The notes: generated by a model from the letters alone, not told the origin. A stretch of 64,000 nucleotides of DNA from Candidatus Zhuqueibacterota bacterium (GCA_016928775.1 JAFGKD010000089.1:1-64000), one strand, 5' to 3'. Counted from the first letter of the stretch, positions 47,800-58,037 are shown. A program made the numbers and translations.

Positions 47800-50592
47800 A
47801 TGGCAAAAACATCTGAATTGCAGTTTGATTTTGATGATCTGAAGACAGCACCGGAAACTGATCTTTCCCAAAAAACTTTGAATCTTTCGGATAAAAACCC
47901 GATAAAGCTGCAAATACCGCGTTTTTTCACATCACCGGATAAGCATCCATATGATGTTATAGAGTGGGAGAACCGAACCGCATCAATCACAAATGATAAA
48001 GGGGAAATTCTTTTTGAACGGCATAACATAGATGTGCCCAAAAGCTGGTCACAAACCGCAATCAATATTGTTGCATCAAAATATTTTCATACCTATCGCG
48101 ATCGAAATGAGCATGAAACCAGTGTGAAACAGCTCATTGATCGAGTCGCGAAAACGCTGAGAATGTGGGGGGAGAAAGACGGTTATTTTGCCGGCGCCGC
48201 CGATGCCGATACCTTTGAGGCAGAATTGACACATCTGCTGGTGAATCAAAAAGCAGCTTTTAACAGTCCGGTCTGGTTTAATATGGGCTGTGAAGAAAAG
48301 CCACAATGCTCAGCCTGTTTTATCAATTCCGTTGAAGACAAGATGGAAGCCATCCTCACTTTGGCGAAAACCGAGGGTCTGTTATTTAAATGGGGATCGG
48401 GCACCGGGACCAATCTGTCGCCGCTTCGTTCATCCCAAGAACGTCTATCCACCGGCGGGTTGGCCTCAGGCCCCGTTTCTTTCATGCGCGGCTACGATGC
48501 TTTTGCCGGCGTCATAAAGTCCGGCGGTAAAACAAGACGCGCTGCGAAAATGGTTATTCTCAATATTGACCACCCCGATATCGTGGCATTCATCAATTGC
48601 AAAGTCATTGAAGAAAAGAAAGCCTGGGCGCTCATCGATGCCGGTTATGACGGCTCGTTTGGTGGTGATGCATATACCTCGGTCTTTTTTCAAAACTCGA
48701 ATAACAGCATTCGTGTGACGGATGAATTCATGATGACCGTACAGGAAGATCGAGAGTGGTGTACTCGCGCCATCACAACGGGCGATGTCGTCGATCGATT
48801 CCGATCACGCGATCTGATGAAAATGATCTGTGATGCAGCACACATTTGCGGTGATCCCGGCATTCAATTTCATACAACGATCAATGATTGGCATACCTGC
48901 CCCAATTCTGCTCCCATCAATGCGTCAAATCCGTGCAGCGAGTATATGTTCGTTGATGATTCCGCCTGCAATCTCGCCTCCTTGAACTTGATGAAATTCA
49001 TCAAAAAGGATGGCTCTTTTGATATTGAAGCCTATCGACGCGCCATTCATATTTTAATCGTATCACAGGAAATAATTGTTGACAATTCCAGTTATCCGAC
49101 TGAAAAGATCGCGCGCAACAGCCACAAGTTCCGCCCGCTCGGCCTCGGCTATGCCAATCTCGGCGCGCTGCTGATGTATTATGGCCTTCCTTATGACAGT
49201 CCAAAAGGGCGCGCCATGGCTGCGACGCTCACGGCTTTACTCACTGGACAATCCTATCTTTCCTCGGCGATTTTGGCCAGCGCGGTTCAACCATTCAAAG
49301 AATTTGAAAAGAATCGGGCGCCCATGTTGCGCGTCATTAAAAAACATCAGCAAGCGCTGCGGGACATTGAGAGCCAGTATGTATCCGATGATTTATTCAG
49401 CGCGGCCCAGGAAGTGTGGACTGATGCTGTGGAATTTGGCGAACGTTACGGTTATCGCAACTCCCAGGTCACTGTCCTGGCGCCAACAGGAACCATCGGC
49501 TTTATGATGGATTGTGATACAACCGGCATTGAACCTGACCTTGCTTTGGTTAAATTCAAAAATATGGTCGGCGGCGGTTTTATCAAATTGGTCAACAATA
49601 CGATTAGTCCCGCCTTGCAGCGCCTGGGTTATGCTGAAGAAGAACGGGAAGAGATACTCGAGTATATAAACCAGTTTGACACCATTGAAGGTGCGCCGCA
49701 CATCAAGGAACAAGATCTGCCGGTATTTGATTGTGCTTTCAAACCGCAAAATGGCTCTCGTTTTATTAAGCACATGGGGCACGTCAAAATGATGGGTGCA
49801 GTGCAGCCATTTTTGTCCGGCGCTATTTCAAAAACAGTCAATATGCCCAATGACGTAACTCCAGACGATATTGCCGATACCTACATGAAGGCGTGGGAAC
49901 TTGGACTCAAATCGATTGCTATTTATCGTGATGGATCAAAACGAACGCAGCCATTGTCTACCGGAAAAGCGAACAAGGAAGAAGAAGATCTGGTACGACT
50001 GTTTGGCGAGAACACCAAACCGCATGGTTCGCGCGGCATTCGCCGTCGTTTGCCAGACGAACGCTCCGCAATTACCCATAAATTTGAAATTGGTGGCCAC
50101 GAAGGTTATTTGACCGTCGGCGAATATGAAGACCACACACCCGGTGAAATCTTCGTCACGATGGCAAAAGAAGGATCTGTCGTTTCCGGTCTTATGGACT
50201 GCTTTGCCACATCAATTTCGATCGGTTTGCAATCTGGAGTCCCGCTCGAAACCTATGTGCGAAAATTCACCCATACGCGATTTGAGCCCTATGGTTATAC
50301 CAATAATCCCAAAATTCGTATGGCAAAATCTATTGCAGACTATATTTTCAGATGGCTGGAACTACGTTATCTGGGAGAAAACAGGTCTGAGGAAGACGGA
50401 ACAAAAACGACCGAGATGACGAATGTTGAAAAACAAAATATTGCCAAGCAGTTGGAAAATCCCAAAGTTGCCAGGACGACATTTGAAGGTCATGAAGATG
50501 CGCCCCCTTGCCCCACCTGTGGTGCGATTATGGTTCGCAACGGTGCGTGCTACAAATGTCTCAACTGTGGCGACACCAGTGGATGCTCATAA
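47800..50592 (+). CDS. nrdJ: Adenosylcobalamin-dependent (class II) ribonucleoside-diphosphate reductase
   Basis: NSPVWFNMGCEEKPQCSACFINSVEDKME, GSGTGTNLSPLR, NASNPCSEYMFVDDSACNLASLNL, APTGTIGFMMDCDTTGIEPDLALVKFK; C-term zinc ribbon CPTCGAIMVRNGACYKCLNCG. Confidence 0.95.
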   Translation: MAKTSELQFDFDDLKTAPETDLSQKTLNLSDKNPIKLQIPRFFTSPDKHPYDVIEWENRTASITNDKGEILFERHNIDVPKSWSQTAINIVASKYFHTYRDRNEHETSVKQLIDRVAKTLRMWGEKDGYFAGAADADTFEAELTHLLVNQKAAFNSPVWFNMGCEEKPQCSACFINSVEDKMEAILTLAKTEGLLFKWGSGTGTNLSPLRSSQERLSTGGLASGPVSFMRGYDAFAGVIKSGGKTRRAAKMVILNIDHPDIVAFINCKVIEEKKAWALIDAGYDGSFGGDAYTSVFFQNSNNSIRVTDEFMMTVQEDREWCTRAITTGDVVDRFRSRDLMKMICDAAHICGDPGIQFHTTINDWHTCPNSAPINASNPCSEYMFVDDSACNLASLNLMKFIKKDGSFDIEAYRRAIHILIVSQEIIVDNSSYPTEKIARNSHKFRPLGLGYANLGALLMYYGLPYDSPKGRAMAATLTALLTGQSYLSSAILASAVQPFKEFEKNRAPMLRVIKKHQQALRDIESQYVSDDLFSAAQEVWTDAVEFGERYGYRNSQVTVLAPTGTIGFMMDCDTTGIEPDLALVKFKNMVGGGFIKLVNNTISPALQRLGYAEEEREEILEYINQFDTIEGAPHIKEQDLPVFDCAFKPQNGSRFIKHMGHVKMMGAVQPFLSGAISKTVNMPNDVTPDDIADTYMKAWELGLKSIAIYRDGSKRTQPLSTGKANKEEEDLVRLFGENTKPHGSRGIRRRLPDERSAITHKFEIGGHEGYLTVGEYEDHTPGEIFVTMAKEGSVVSGLMDCFATSISIGLQSGVPLETYVRKFTHTRFEPYGYTNNPKIRMAKSIADYIFRWLELRYLGENRSEEDGTKTTEMTNVEKQNIAKQLENPKVARTTFEGHEDAPPCPTCGAIMVRNGACYKCLNCGDTSGCS

Positions 50593-50647
50593 ATTTGAAT
50601 CATATTAAATACATCTGACACGATGTAGCGCCGCTTTAATCTTCCAC

Positions 50648-50687
50648 AAAAAAAGGCACCCTTTTCCAGCAGAGGTGCCTTTTTTTT
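50648..50687. terminator. Bidirectional intrinsic terminator between convergent genes
   Basis: AAAAAAAGGCACC ... GGTGCCTTTTTTTT. Confidence 0.85.
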
Positions 50688-50697
50688 CTGCTGCCTG

Positions 50698-51042
50698 TCA
50701 GTCAACATTTTTCATTTGTTCTAATGCTTCAAACTGATCTTTATAAATTGTTATAACATTGGTGAGCTGGGCGATATGAATCATCGTCTCCACGCGCTTT
50801 TGTACACCACAAATCGCAAAATCGCCACCAGCATCGCGCGCCTGACGAAAACCCAGCAAAATCGCCCCCAGTCCGGAACTATCGGCATATTCGACATCTT
50901 CCAGATTGAGCAGAACCGCTTTACCTTGATTTATCAGCACCAGCAATTGTGCTTTCAGATCTGGCGCAACACTCGTGTCCAAACGTTCTTCTTTGATCCG
51001 AATAATTTTGATTCCGTCCACTTCTTCCAAAAAGAAATTCAT
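50698..51042 (-). CDS. STAS-domain anti-sigma-factor antagonist-like protein
   Basis: GKAVLLNLEDVEYADSSGLGAILLGFRQARDAGGDFAICGVQKRVETMIHIAQL. Confidence 0.9.
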   Translation of the reverse strand: MNFFLEEVDGIKIIRIKEERLDTSVAPDLKAQLLVLINQGKAVLLNLEDVEYADSSGLGAILLGFRQARDAGGDFAICGVQKRVETMIHIAQLTNVITIYKDQFEALEQMKNVD

Positions 51043-51089
51043 TTATAAAATCCTCCAAACAGTCTTGATCCCAAACATGCTCCTTTAAT

Positions 51090-51587
51090 TCATTTTATTT
51101 TGGGATCATTTTCATATTTAAGACAAGCTGTACTTTTGAGGAATTTGTTAGCCTGATGAACGAGTTTTTTTATACTCTGGCTACATTTCATAGACCCTAT
51201 ATCTTCAAGTGCTACCCAGCATGCCGCATCAATATCGCTTGCAGCAGCAAGTTTTCCACCCGCGAACTCTGCCAAATAATCAACGACAATATAATGATAT
51301 TTTATATTATTCCTGACATCTTTTTCAATATATTCAAACAGATCGAGCCTTTGCAAATGACTTATATGGATATGACATTCTTCCATTACCTCTCGATGGG
51401 CAGCTTGTGCAAGTGTTTCTCCAATCTCAACAAGACCCCCGGGAATACTCCACTCACCCTTTGCCGGCTCCTGCCCCCGTTTAATTAGTAGCAATTTGTT
51501 GTCGTTCACGACAAGTACGCCAACGCCCAGGCGCGGAGTTTTCGGGTAATATCGATGCTCTTCTTTTGCTTTATTCTGATAACTCAA
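51090..51587 (-). CDS. Nudix hydrolase
   Basis: GEWSIPGGLVEIGETLAQAAHREVMEEC (Nudix box Gx5Ex7REUxEE). Confidence 0.92.
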   Translation of the reverse strand: MSYQNKAKEEHRYYPKTPRLGVGVLVVNDNKLLLIKRGQEPAKGEWSIPGGLVEIGETLAQAAHREVMEECHIHISHLQRLDLFEYIEKDVRNNIKYHYIVVDYLAEFAGGKLAAASDIDAACWVALEDIGSMKCSQSIKKLVHQANKFLKSTACLKYENDPKIK

Positions 51588-51615
51588 ATATTAATCGTCA
51601 GACTGTTAAATATGC

Positions 51616-51966
51616 CTAGTCCCACTCGTCGTCGCCTTCCCATGAGGGTGTGCCGTCGAGCCAATCTTCATCGTCTTCGAACTCTTCCCACTCCTCATCT
51701 TCTTCGTCTTCATCCTCTTCCTCGTCCTCTTCCTCATCTCCCCAATAGTCGTCTTCCCACTCAACCTCCTCGTCTTCATCAACAACTTCCTCTTCTTCTA
51801 TTTCTTCCTCTTCTTCCCAATCCTCTTCGTCACCCACATCGTCAAGGCTTTCGGCATCGGGTTCCTGTTCTTCAAAGATGCCAAATTCATCGGCATCTTC
51901 TTCTTCATCCATGCCATATTCCTCGTCCAAAAAATCGTCATCATCGATGAATGGATCTTTGCTCAT
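51616..51966 (-). CDS. Extremely acidic low-complexity protein
   Basis: MSKDPFIDDDDFLDEEYGMDEEEDADEF... to DDEDWLDGTPSWEGDDEWD; about 60% Asp+Glu by hand count; RBS GAGGTAATA before ATG at 51966. Confidence 0.75.
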   Translation of the reverse strand: MSKDPFIDDDDFLDEEYGMDEEEDADEFGIFEEQEPDAESLDDVGDEEDWEEEEEIEEEEVVDEDEEVEWEDDYWGDEEEDEEEDEDEEDEEWEEFEDDEDWLDGTPSWEGDDEWD

Positions 51967-52100
51967 TATTACCTCTAATTGCTTTAGTCCAAATTTTAAA
52001 AATGCCGCGTAAAGTATCAAAAGAGATTGCAATATGCAACATTTTTTTCTACAGATTATCATATTTACAACATATTGTTTATTTTACGGAAAGCTCATTT

Positions 52101-53225
52101 TCAGGACAGTAGCCATTCATAGTATTGAGAGGTACCCGTATCCAAAATCTCACGAATCAACCGTGCAGTTGTAGCACCTATTCCCTTCATCTCTTCAATT
52201 TTTTGACGACTATGTTCAACCGGTTCTTTGAGCTGGGATATCGAATAAGCAGCATAGCCAAAAGAGCTTTTTTTATTATCCATTTTGAGCAGATAATCTA
52301 TATGTTCCAATATAATAATAACACGATCCGTAGAATCGACAAAATTTGTCCAAATAGCAGGCGGAATCCGGATTGGGATTTTGTATTCTTTGACTATTTC
52401 AAAGAACACCCGGTGCACAGAATCATAATAGTCCATCCGGGCTCTCCCCCATTGATCTCCTGTAAAGATCTGCTCATACTTCGGCGCCAAATTCCTGTCA
52501 TAGTCACGTAATACATTCATCAAATAATCGTGTTGTCGACCACCTTTCAACGTCATGCCGCCAAAAATGATAAAATCAATGCCCATATTGGCGGCTGCGC
52601 TCACTGTTTCCTGCACTTTATCGTGTGTGTCCGTTATAAACGGTAATACCGGCATCAAATACATCCCAATGGGAAAGCCCTCTTTTTTAAATTTTGCCAG
52701 CGTTTTTAATCGTTGACTTGGACCTGGTACTCCTGGTTCAAAATGCCGGCTGATCTTGTCGTCGACAGAGGAGAAGCTCATGCTAATGATAGCGCGGCTC
52801 TTTTCATTTATTTGATGGAGCACATCAAGATCGCGTTCGATGTGGGTGGATTTTGTCAACATGTGCACCGGGAAATTGTGAAGCGCCATCAGTTCCAGAG
52901 CCTGGCGGGTCAATTCATACTTTAGTTCAACGGGTTGGTAGCTATCGCACACACCACCACCGACAAATATAAAACCTTTTTGCATCGGTTTACGCTTGCG
53001 CCTCGGATCAAGCTCGCGTTTGAGAACATCAATCGCGTTGACTTTAACGGCGACATCTTTGCCAAACTCACCATCGACTCTGTATTTTTCCGTCCGCCCA
53101 TCGCAGTAGGCGCAATTATGCGTACAGCCGCGGTACAGGTTCATACCGTATCGCGAGACAAACCACGTCTCTATTTTTTTCTGTTTGCGCAGAATTGACT
53201 TTGATTGGATCTCGGTGATACTCAT
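52101..53225 (-). CDS. Spore-photoproduct-lyase-like radical SAM protein with C-terminal HhH-like motif
   Basis: NLYRGCTHNCAYCDGR (CxxxCxxC), HMLTKSTHIERDLDVL, MSFSSVDDKISRHFEPGVPGPSQRL; C-term IEEMKGIGATTARLIREIL. Internal ATG at 53225 preferred over track start. Confidence 0.8.
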   Translation of the reverse strand: MSITEIQSKSILRKQKKIETWFVSRYGMNLYRGCTHNCAYCDGRTEKYRVDGEFGKDVAVKVNAIDVLKRELDPRRKRKPMQKGFIFVGGGVCDSYQPVELKYELTRQALELMALHNFPVHMLTKSTHIERDLDVLHQINEKSRAIISMSFSSVDDKISRHFEPGVPGPSQRLKTLAKFKKEGFPIGMYLMPVLPFITDTHDKVQETVSAAANMGIDFIIFGGMTLKGGRQHDYLMNVLRDYDRNLAPKYEQIFTGDQWGRARMDYYDSVHRVFFEIVKEYKIPIRIPPAIWTNFVDSTDRVIIILEHIDYLLKMDNKKSSFGYAAYSISQLKEPVEHSRQKIEEMKGIGATTARLIREILDTGTSQYYEWLLS

Positions 53226-53244
53226 CTTTTTAAAAAATGGAGGA

Positions 53245-53796
53245 TTATTGAGCTTCAAGAACCTTGCAAACGATTTTGTGAATTTCTCCAGTGCCAACCA
53301 TGGGAGCGTGCGCATCTTTTGGGAAAAAGATAACAAAAGATCCCGGCGGCACGATCGTCCATGTTTTGGGCACATCGTTGAAAAACATGATATCTTTTTC
53401 GATATCATAAGGTGTTGCGATTTGCGTGCACTCTGCGGTTGGCCGCCAGCCCATCTCCTCCACGCCGGCGATGACATATTGAATATCAATATATTTTCGA
53501 TGTGCCTCAAGCCTGGCTTGCTGCCTTGTTTTGCCAGAATCTCTGGAAACAATAGCAAACAAAGTGTCGCCCGCCAGATCATATCTGCCTGGTGACAAGG
53601 TGTCTATATTCTCTTGCTGCAAAAACTCGAACGCTCTGACAAATCCGGGATGGAGATCAATGTATTCCCCCGCTTGTTCCAAAGGAGCTAAAATCATGCT
53701 ATCCCTCGCTTGTTTATCTTTTGGCATATCTGTACAGGATAGAAAAAAAAAGAGCACGCCAATGATTGCAGTTGTTAAGATGTTGTATTTTTTCAT
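53245..53796 (-). CDS. YhcH/YjgK/YiaL-family protein, lipoprotein
   Basis: RYDLAGDTLFAIVSRDSGKTRQQARLEAHRKYIDIQYVIAGVEEMGW, FFPKDAHAPMVG; FLSCTDMP lipobox. Confidence 0.88.
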   Translation of the reverse strand: MKKYNILTTAIIGVLFFFLSCTDMPKDKQARDSMILAPLEQAGEYIDLHPGFVRAFEFLQQENIDTLSPGRYDLAGDTLFAIVSRDSGKTRQQARLEAHRKYIDIQYVIAGVEEMGWRPTAECTQIATPYDIEKDIMFFNDVPKTWTIVPPGSFVIFFPKDAHAPMVGTGEIHKIVCKVLEAQ

Positions 53797-53871
53797 TCAT
53801 CACTCCAAATTAAAAGTTTTGCCAAAGTATTGAGCGTGGAAATGAATGTCAAGAAAAAAATGGTTCATCCG

Positions 53872-54064
53872 AATTTCGTCGATATGCATTATTTCAGTCG
53901 ACGGAATTTTAAATAAAAACCCCGGCATATTTCTGCCGGGGCTTTATATTCCCAAAAGGGAATATATGGAGAGGAGAACGGTTTTTATGCGCTGTAAATC
54001 ACGGGCACTGATGCTCGCCGCCTAGGGGGGATCAGCGACCAGCATGGGGGAAAATCAGTGCCCG
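53872..54064 (+). other. Array of four consecutive hairpins with a short ORF (candidate structured leader/ncRNA)
   Basis: Near-perfect 53872-53882/53898-53910; perfect 53920-53927/53934-53941; perfect 53945-53953/53958-53966; perfect 54002-54012/54054-54064. ORF MRCKSRALMLAA (53987-54025) behind GGAGAGGAG. Confidence 0.55.
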
Positions 54065-54585
54065 AGTTTATCCAATAGAGGTGCAAAAATCTTTGTACAA
54101 CAAATTGCTGCTGTAAAAGGAGGAAAGCTCAACACAGATGCGTTGTAAAAAATGCAATAGTAAAAACAATCCTGGAGATGCTATGCAAGACATGCCATTT
54201 ATGTCCTCATATCCGCACTTAGCAACAAATATGCCGAAATGGTCAACTTTTGGAAATATCCATCCGCAAAGCTGAGATTAAATTTATTGCAGTTAGAAAA
54301 AATGATTCTGACATATCGCTTATTTATGAACTTTTTTCCAACTGGAAATATCATATTTGAAATAGAGTCTTGAGGTTTTCCATTTATGTAATCAAAGCCT
54401 TGCAAAACCAGATAATATTTTGTAAAATGCCGCCCGTAGTAAACGAGAGATGACATGACAAAAGGAATAGTTTTCGATATTCAGATTGAGCTGATAAATA
54501 GATAGGCACGCCAAGTGGTATGCTTGATCTGCGGCAAGCTTTCAACAAGAGATCTTATGTCGAACACTTTATGAGTGAGAAAGCC

Positions 54586-55998
54586 ATGAAAAATTGCACA
54601 GCTTTAGTTCTGCTAGCCTCAACACTTTTATTTGCCAAACCGCAATTTGAAAAGTATTTTGAGAACAAAACCCTCCGTATTGACTATTTTCATTCGGGCA
54701 CGGCGCAAACGGAAATCTTTAGCCTTGACCAGGTGTATGAGGAAGGAGAATGGCCGGGCACGCGCAATCAGCTCATCAACAATTTACAGCTCGGTCTTTA
54801 TGAAGCACAATTATACGATATGGAAACCAGCGAACTCATTTTTAATTATGGCTTTTGCTCGATATTTGGCGAATGGCAGACAACCGGTGAAGCCATCAAT
54901 GGCATTTATCGAACGATGCATGAGACAGTTCGCCTGCCTTTTCCAAAAAAGCCGGTGAAATTTGTGATCGCCAAACGTGATACCAACAACAATTTTATGC
55001 CAATTTGGTCGACCTCGGTTGATCCAAACTCTCGGTTTGTGAACCGGGAAAAAAAGCAGCATCCCTTCAAAATAATAAAAGATATCGATAACGGTTTGCC
55101 ATTTGAAAAGGTTGATCTGCTCATCATGGGTGATGGTTATGCCAAAAATGAGCGCAAAAAATTTCGTCGCGATATCAAGCACTATATAAATGTCCTGTTT
55201 GAGTCGCCACCATTTAGCAGCAGGAAGCAAGACTTTAATGTCTGGAGCATCGAGGTCATTTCCGGCCAATCCGGCATTGATGAGCCGCGCAGGAATATCT
55301 GGAAAGATAATGCGCTGGGATCGACGTTCAACTCATTCGATATCGAACGTTATGTGCTGACCATGGAGAACAGACGAATTCGTGACATCGCTTCCATCGT
55401 CCCCTACGACGCTCTTTACATTCTATTCAACGCATCACGATACGGTGGCGGTGGCATCTATAATTGTATCGCAACGTGCTACACCGGGCAACCAGAGAAT
55501 GCGCCGGACTGGTGGTCTGACTATGTTTTTGTACACGAGTTTGGTCACTCGTTTGCCGGTTTGGCGGATGAATATTATAGCGCAGAGGTGGCATACAATG
55601 ATATGTATCCTCTGCATCTCGAACCCTGGGAGCCGAACATTACCACTCTGCAGATGGACGGTCAACCCAAATGGTACAATCTGCTCACACCTGGTCTTGC
55701 CATTCCAACGGATTGGGGGAAAGTGACTTTTGATTCACTATCGGGCGTACGCCGATCGTTATCTCACAGCGATGCAGATTACGCGAAAAAAAAGGAAAGC
55801 CTGGCTGCACAAATAAATGCTATTCTCGACGCAGATGAGTTAAAAGGTGTGGTCGGTTGTTTCGAAGGGGGCGGCTATTCATCGGAGGGGATATATCGTC
55901 CGTCTATCAACTGTCGCATGTTTTCAAAAAGTGTGGTTGAATTTTGCCCAGTGTGCCAAAATACCATCGAACGAGTCATCGATTATTATATAAAATAA
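54586..55998 (+). CDS. M64-family (IgA-peptidase-like) metallopeptidase
   Basis: VDLLIMGDGYAKNERKKFRRDI, YVFVHEFGHSFAGLADEYYSAEVAY (HEFGHSFxxLADEY), C-term CRMFSKSVVEFCPVCQNTIER; signal peptide MKNCTALVLLASTLLFA. Confidence 0.88.
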   Translation: MKNCTALVLLASTLLFAKPQFEKYFENKTLRIDYFHSGTAQTEIFSLDQVYEEGEWPGTRNQLINNLQLGLYEAQLYDMETSELIFNYGFCSIFGEWQTTGEAINGIYRTMHETVRLPFPKKPVKFVIAKRDTNNNFMPIWSTSVDPNSRFVNREKKQHPFKIIKDIDNGLPFEKVDLLIMGDGYAKNERKKFRRDIKHYINVLFESPPFSSRKQDFNVWSIEVISGQSGIDEPRRNIWKDNALGSTFNSFDIERYVLTMENRRIRDIASIVPYDALYILFNASRYGGGGIYNCIATCYTGQPENAPDWWSDYVFVHEFGHSFAGLADEYYSAEVAYNDMYPLHLEPWEPNITTLQMDGQPKWYNLLTPGLAIPTDWGKVTFDSLSGVRRSLSHSDADYAKKKESLAAQINAILDADELKGVVGCFEGGGYSSEGIYRPSINCRMFSKSVVEFCPVCQNTIERVIDYYIK

Positions 55999-55999
55999 A

Positions 56000-57463
56000 T
56001 CATTTAAGACTAAAGACTCTTGATCCATTGGATATAGGTCGATAAGGTGGATTCGTGATTGTCCTTTTCTTTTTGGTTTTGATGCCGTTTTTTAGAGTGC
56101 GTGCCCGCCGCACTTCCAGCCGCTCGAGGGTGTCGAACTCAACTTGTGCATAATCTTCATCGACATTGATGGGAAGGCTGATAACAAAAGTCGTTCCCTC
56201 ACCCGGTTTGCTCTCGACGTGGATATCACCATTATGCTTCAGCACAATATCTCGACAAATAGCCAGGCCATAACCATGTCCATTTGCTTTGTCGGTGTAG
56301 AGGGGTTTGAATATTTTCTGCTGCTTCTCCGGAGGAATCCCTGGTCCATTATCGTGGACGCGAAGGTTTACTTTTTTATTCTGCCTTTCGAAATATGTTT
56401 TGAGGAGAATTCGGGCATCCGGCTTGGCCTCAACAGCGTTTTTGACCAGATTGAACAAAACCTGAATCATCAAGCCGTTATCAATCTCAACTTGAGGGAT
56501 AAATCGATCAAGCTCCTTATCGATAACCACATTGGAGTATTTATATATTGGTTTGACAAAATCAACAAACTTGTCAACAACCTGATTCAAACTTGATTTT
56601 TCGATATTGGCTTCAAAGCCATCCCTTGACATCAAGCTATTTGACAGGGATGCCATGCTCATAATCATTTCTTGCGCTTTTTCAAGTCTTTCAATAATAT
56701 TGCTTTTTTTTCCTTTGTTTCGTACCAGGTCTGCAGCCATTTCAATATTAGCTTGTATACCTGATAAAAAATTATTCATTTCGTGGCCAATTTTAGCGGC
56801 CATTCGCCCTTTCATTGCCAGGTTATCCGACTGAATCAAGCTTTTTTGAAGATTTCCCTTTTCGGTAGCAAATTCATCCTTTAATTTATTATACTGCAAA
56901 TTGCGAATCGCTATCGAGGCTTGTTCAAGAAAGATCAGAAATGCCGGCCATTGGCTGGATGAGGCGGGTAAAAGCGTTTGGCAGCTTTGCAAGTATATTA
57001 ATCCGACGAGATCAGAATAGAGAAAAAGGGGGGCAATAAGAATATTCTGTTTTTTCACAGATGGATGTGGGGACGCGCTTGCTTTATAGTTGCAGCACAT
57101 CGGCTGTTCATTTTGAATAGTGTTCCTGATCAAATTGCGATCAATGACAAAATCTCGCACATGGAGAGGGTGATTCTGTTTGTCACGCCCAAGCTTGAAT
57201 TCAATCTTGTTTTCCAAATTTCGCAGGGAAATAAAGCCGCAATCGGCTTGCGTGAAAACCAAAGCGGCATATAAAACGCGTTCAAGCGTACTGCTAAAGA
57301 TATCTGACTGTGTAGCGCAATGAAGTGGATCAAGCATGGAACGGATATATTGATTCCTCTCATCTCGTACGCCCAGCCCATTTTCAACAGCGGACCTTCC
57401 CGGGTCCATATTATGTATAAAATTGACAAGATTCTTGTTAAAATCCAACCTCTGCCCACTCAC
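56000..57463 (-). CDS. GAF-domain sensor histidine kinase
   Basis: MAAKIGHEMNNFLSGIQANIEMAADLV (H-box), LVKNAVEAKPDA (N-box), VHDNGPGIPPEKQQKIFKPLYTDKANGHGYGLAI (G-boxes). Confidence 0.92.
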   Translation of the reverse strand: MSGQRLDFNKNLVNFIHNMDPGRSAVENGLGVRDERNQYIRSMLDPLHCATQSDIFSSTLERVLYAALVFTQADCGFISLRNLENKIEFKLGRDKQNHPLHVRDFVIDRNLIRNTIQNEQPMCCNYKASASPHPSVKKQNILIAPLFLYSDLVGLIYLQSCQTLLPASSSQWPAFLIFLEQASIAIRNLQYNKLKDEFATEKGNLQKSLIQSDNLAMKGRMAAKIGHEMNNFLSGIQANIEMAADLVRNKGKKSNIIERLEKAQEMIMSMASLSNSLMSRDGFEANIEKSSLNQVVDKFVDFVKPIYKYSNVVIDKELDRFIPQVEIDNGLMIQVLFNLVKNAVEAKPDARILLKTYFERQNKKVNLRVHDNGPGIPPEKQQKIFKPLYTDKANGHGYGLAICRDIVLKHNGDIHVESKPGEGTTFVISLPINVDEDYAQVEFDTLERLEVRRARTLKNGIKTKKKRTITNPPYRPISNGSRVFSLK

Positions 57464-57748
57464 CGATGCCTCACTCCGTCAACAAAATCGCGTTGTGTCA
57501 TTAACCACACGTTGAGTCGTTGCTTATTATTTGGCTGGTGAGAGCAAACAAAGTGCCATAGACTACACAACTCACATTTTCAGGTACATTATTTTACTGT
57601 ATTTCCTATACTTATTAATGTATATTTTTGTTTGTTTTTCGCGACTTTTGGCGGTTTCGTGTGGCCATGTGAGTTCAATAATGTTATTCAACGTCCTTTT
57701 CGTAATTTTGGATGCTCGAGTAAAATTCACATTTTTCTATTACAGAGC

Positions 57749-57997
57749 TTAAACATTTTCAAACAGATTTGTCTGCACAACTGTTCTTTTTGCGGTTTCG
57801 ATCCGGTTCAGTTCATCTATACGATCATCCAGTGCGTCGAGGATCATCATGTGATCGCCGGAAAGCAATTTTTTATCAAATTCTTTTTCAATGAGTTGTA
57901 ATGTTTCATCCAGGTTATCTGCTTTCTGCAAGAGCAGATTTTTATCATCAAAATTTGCCCAATACTTTTCCCAATCGGGCAATGTATGTTTATACAT
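57749..57997 (-). CDS. Hypothetical small protein
   Basis: 82 aa, RBS-like AGGAGG before ATG, co-directional with the lexA cluster. Confidence 0.55.
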   Translation of the reverse strand: MYKHTLPDWEKYWANFDDKNLLLQKADNLDETLQLIEKEFDKKLLSGDHMMILDALDDRIDELNRIETAKRTVVQTNLFENV

Positions 57998-58037
57998 TTA
58001 AACCTCCTTTTCGATTATGGAAACACAAAGATGATTT

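Noticed and set aside
51555-51950. 131 aa plus ORF rich in Arg/Leu/Pro/His
   Set aside because: Antisense shadow of the acidic GAG/GAC-rich gene, which has a better start and RBS.
54199-54456. 85 aa minus ORF
   Set aside because: No motif and no clear RBS; overlaps a region that looks like decayed sequence.
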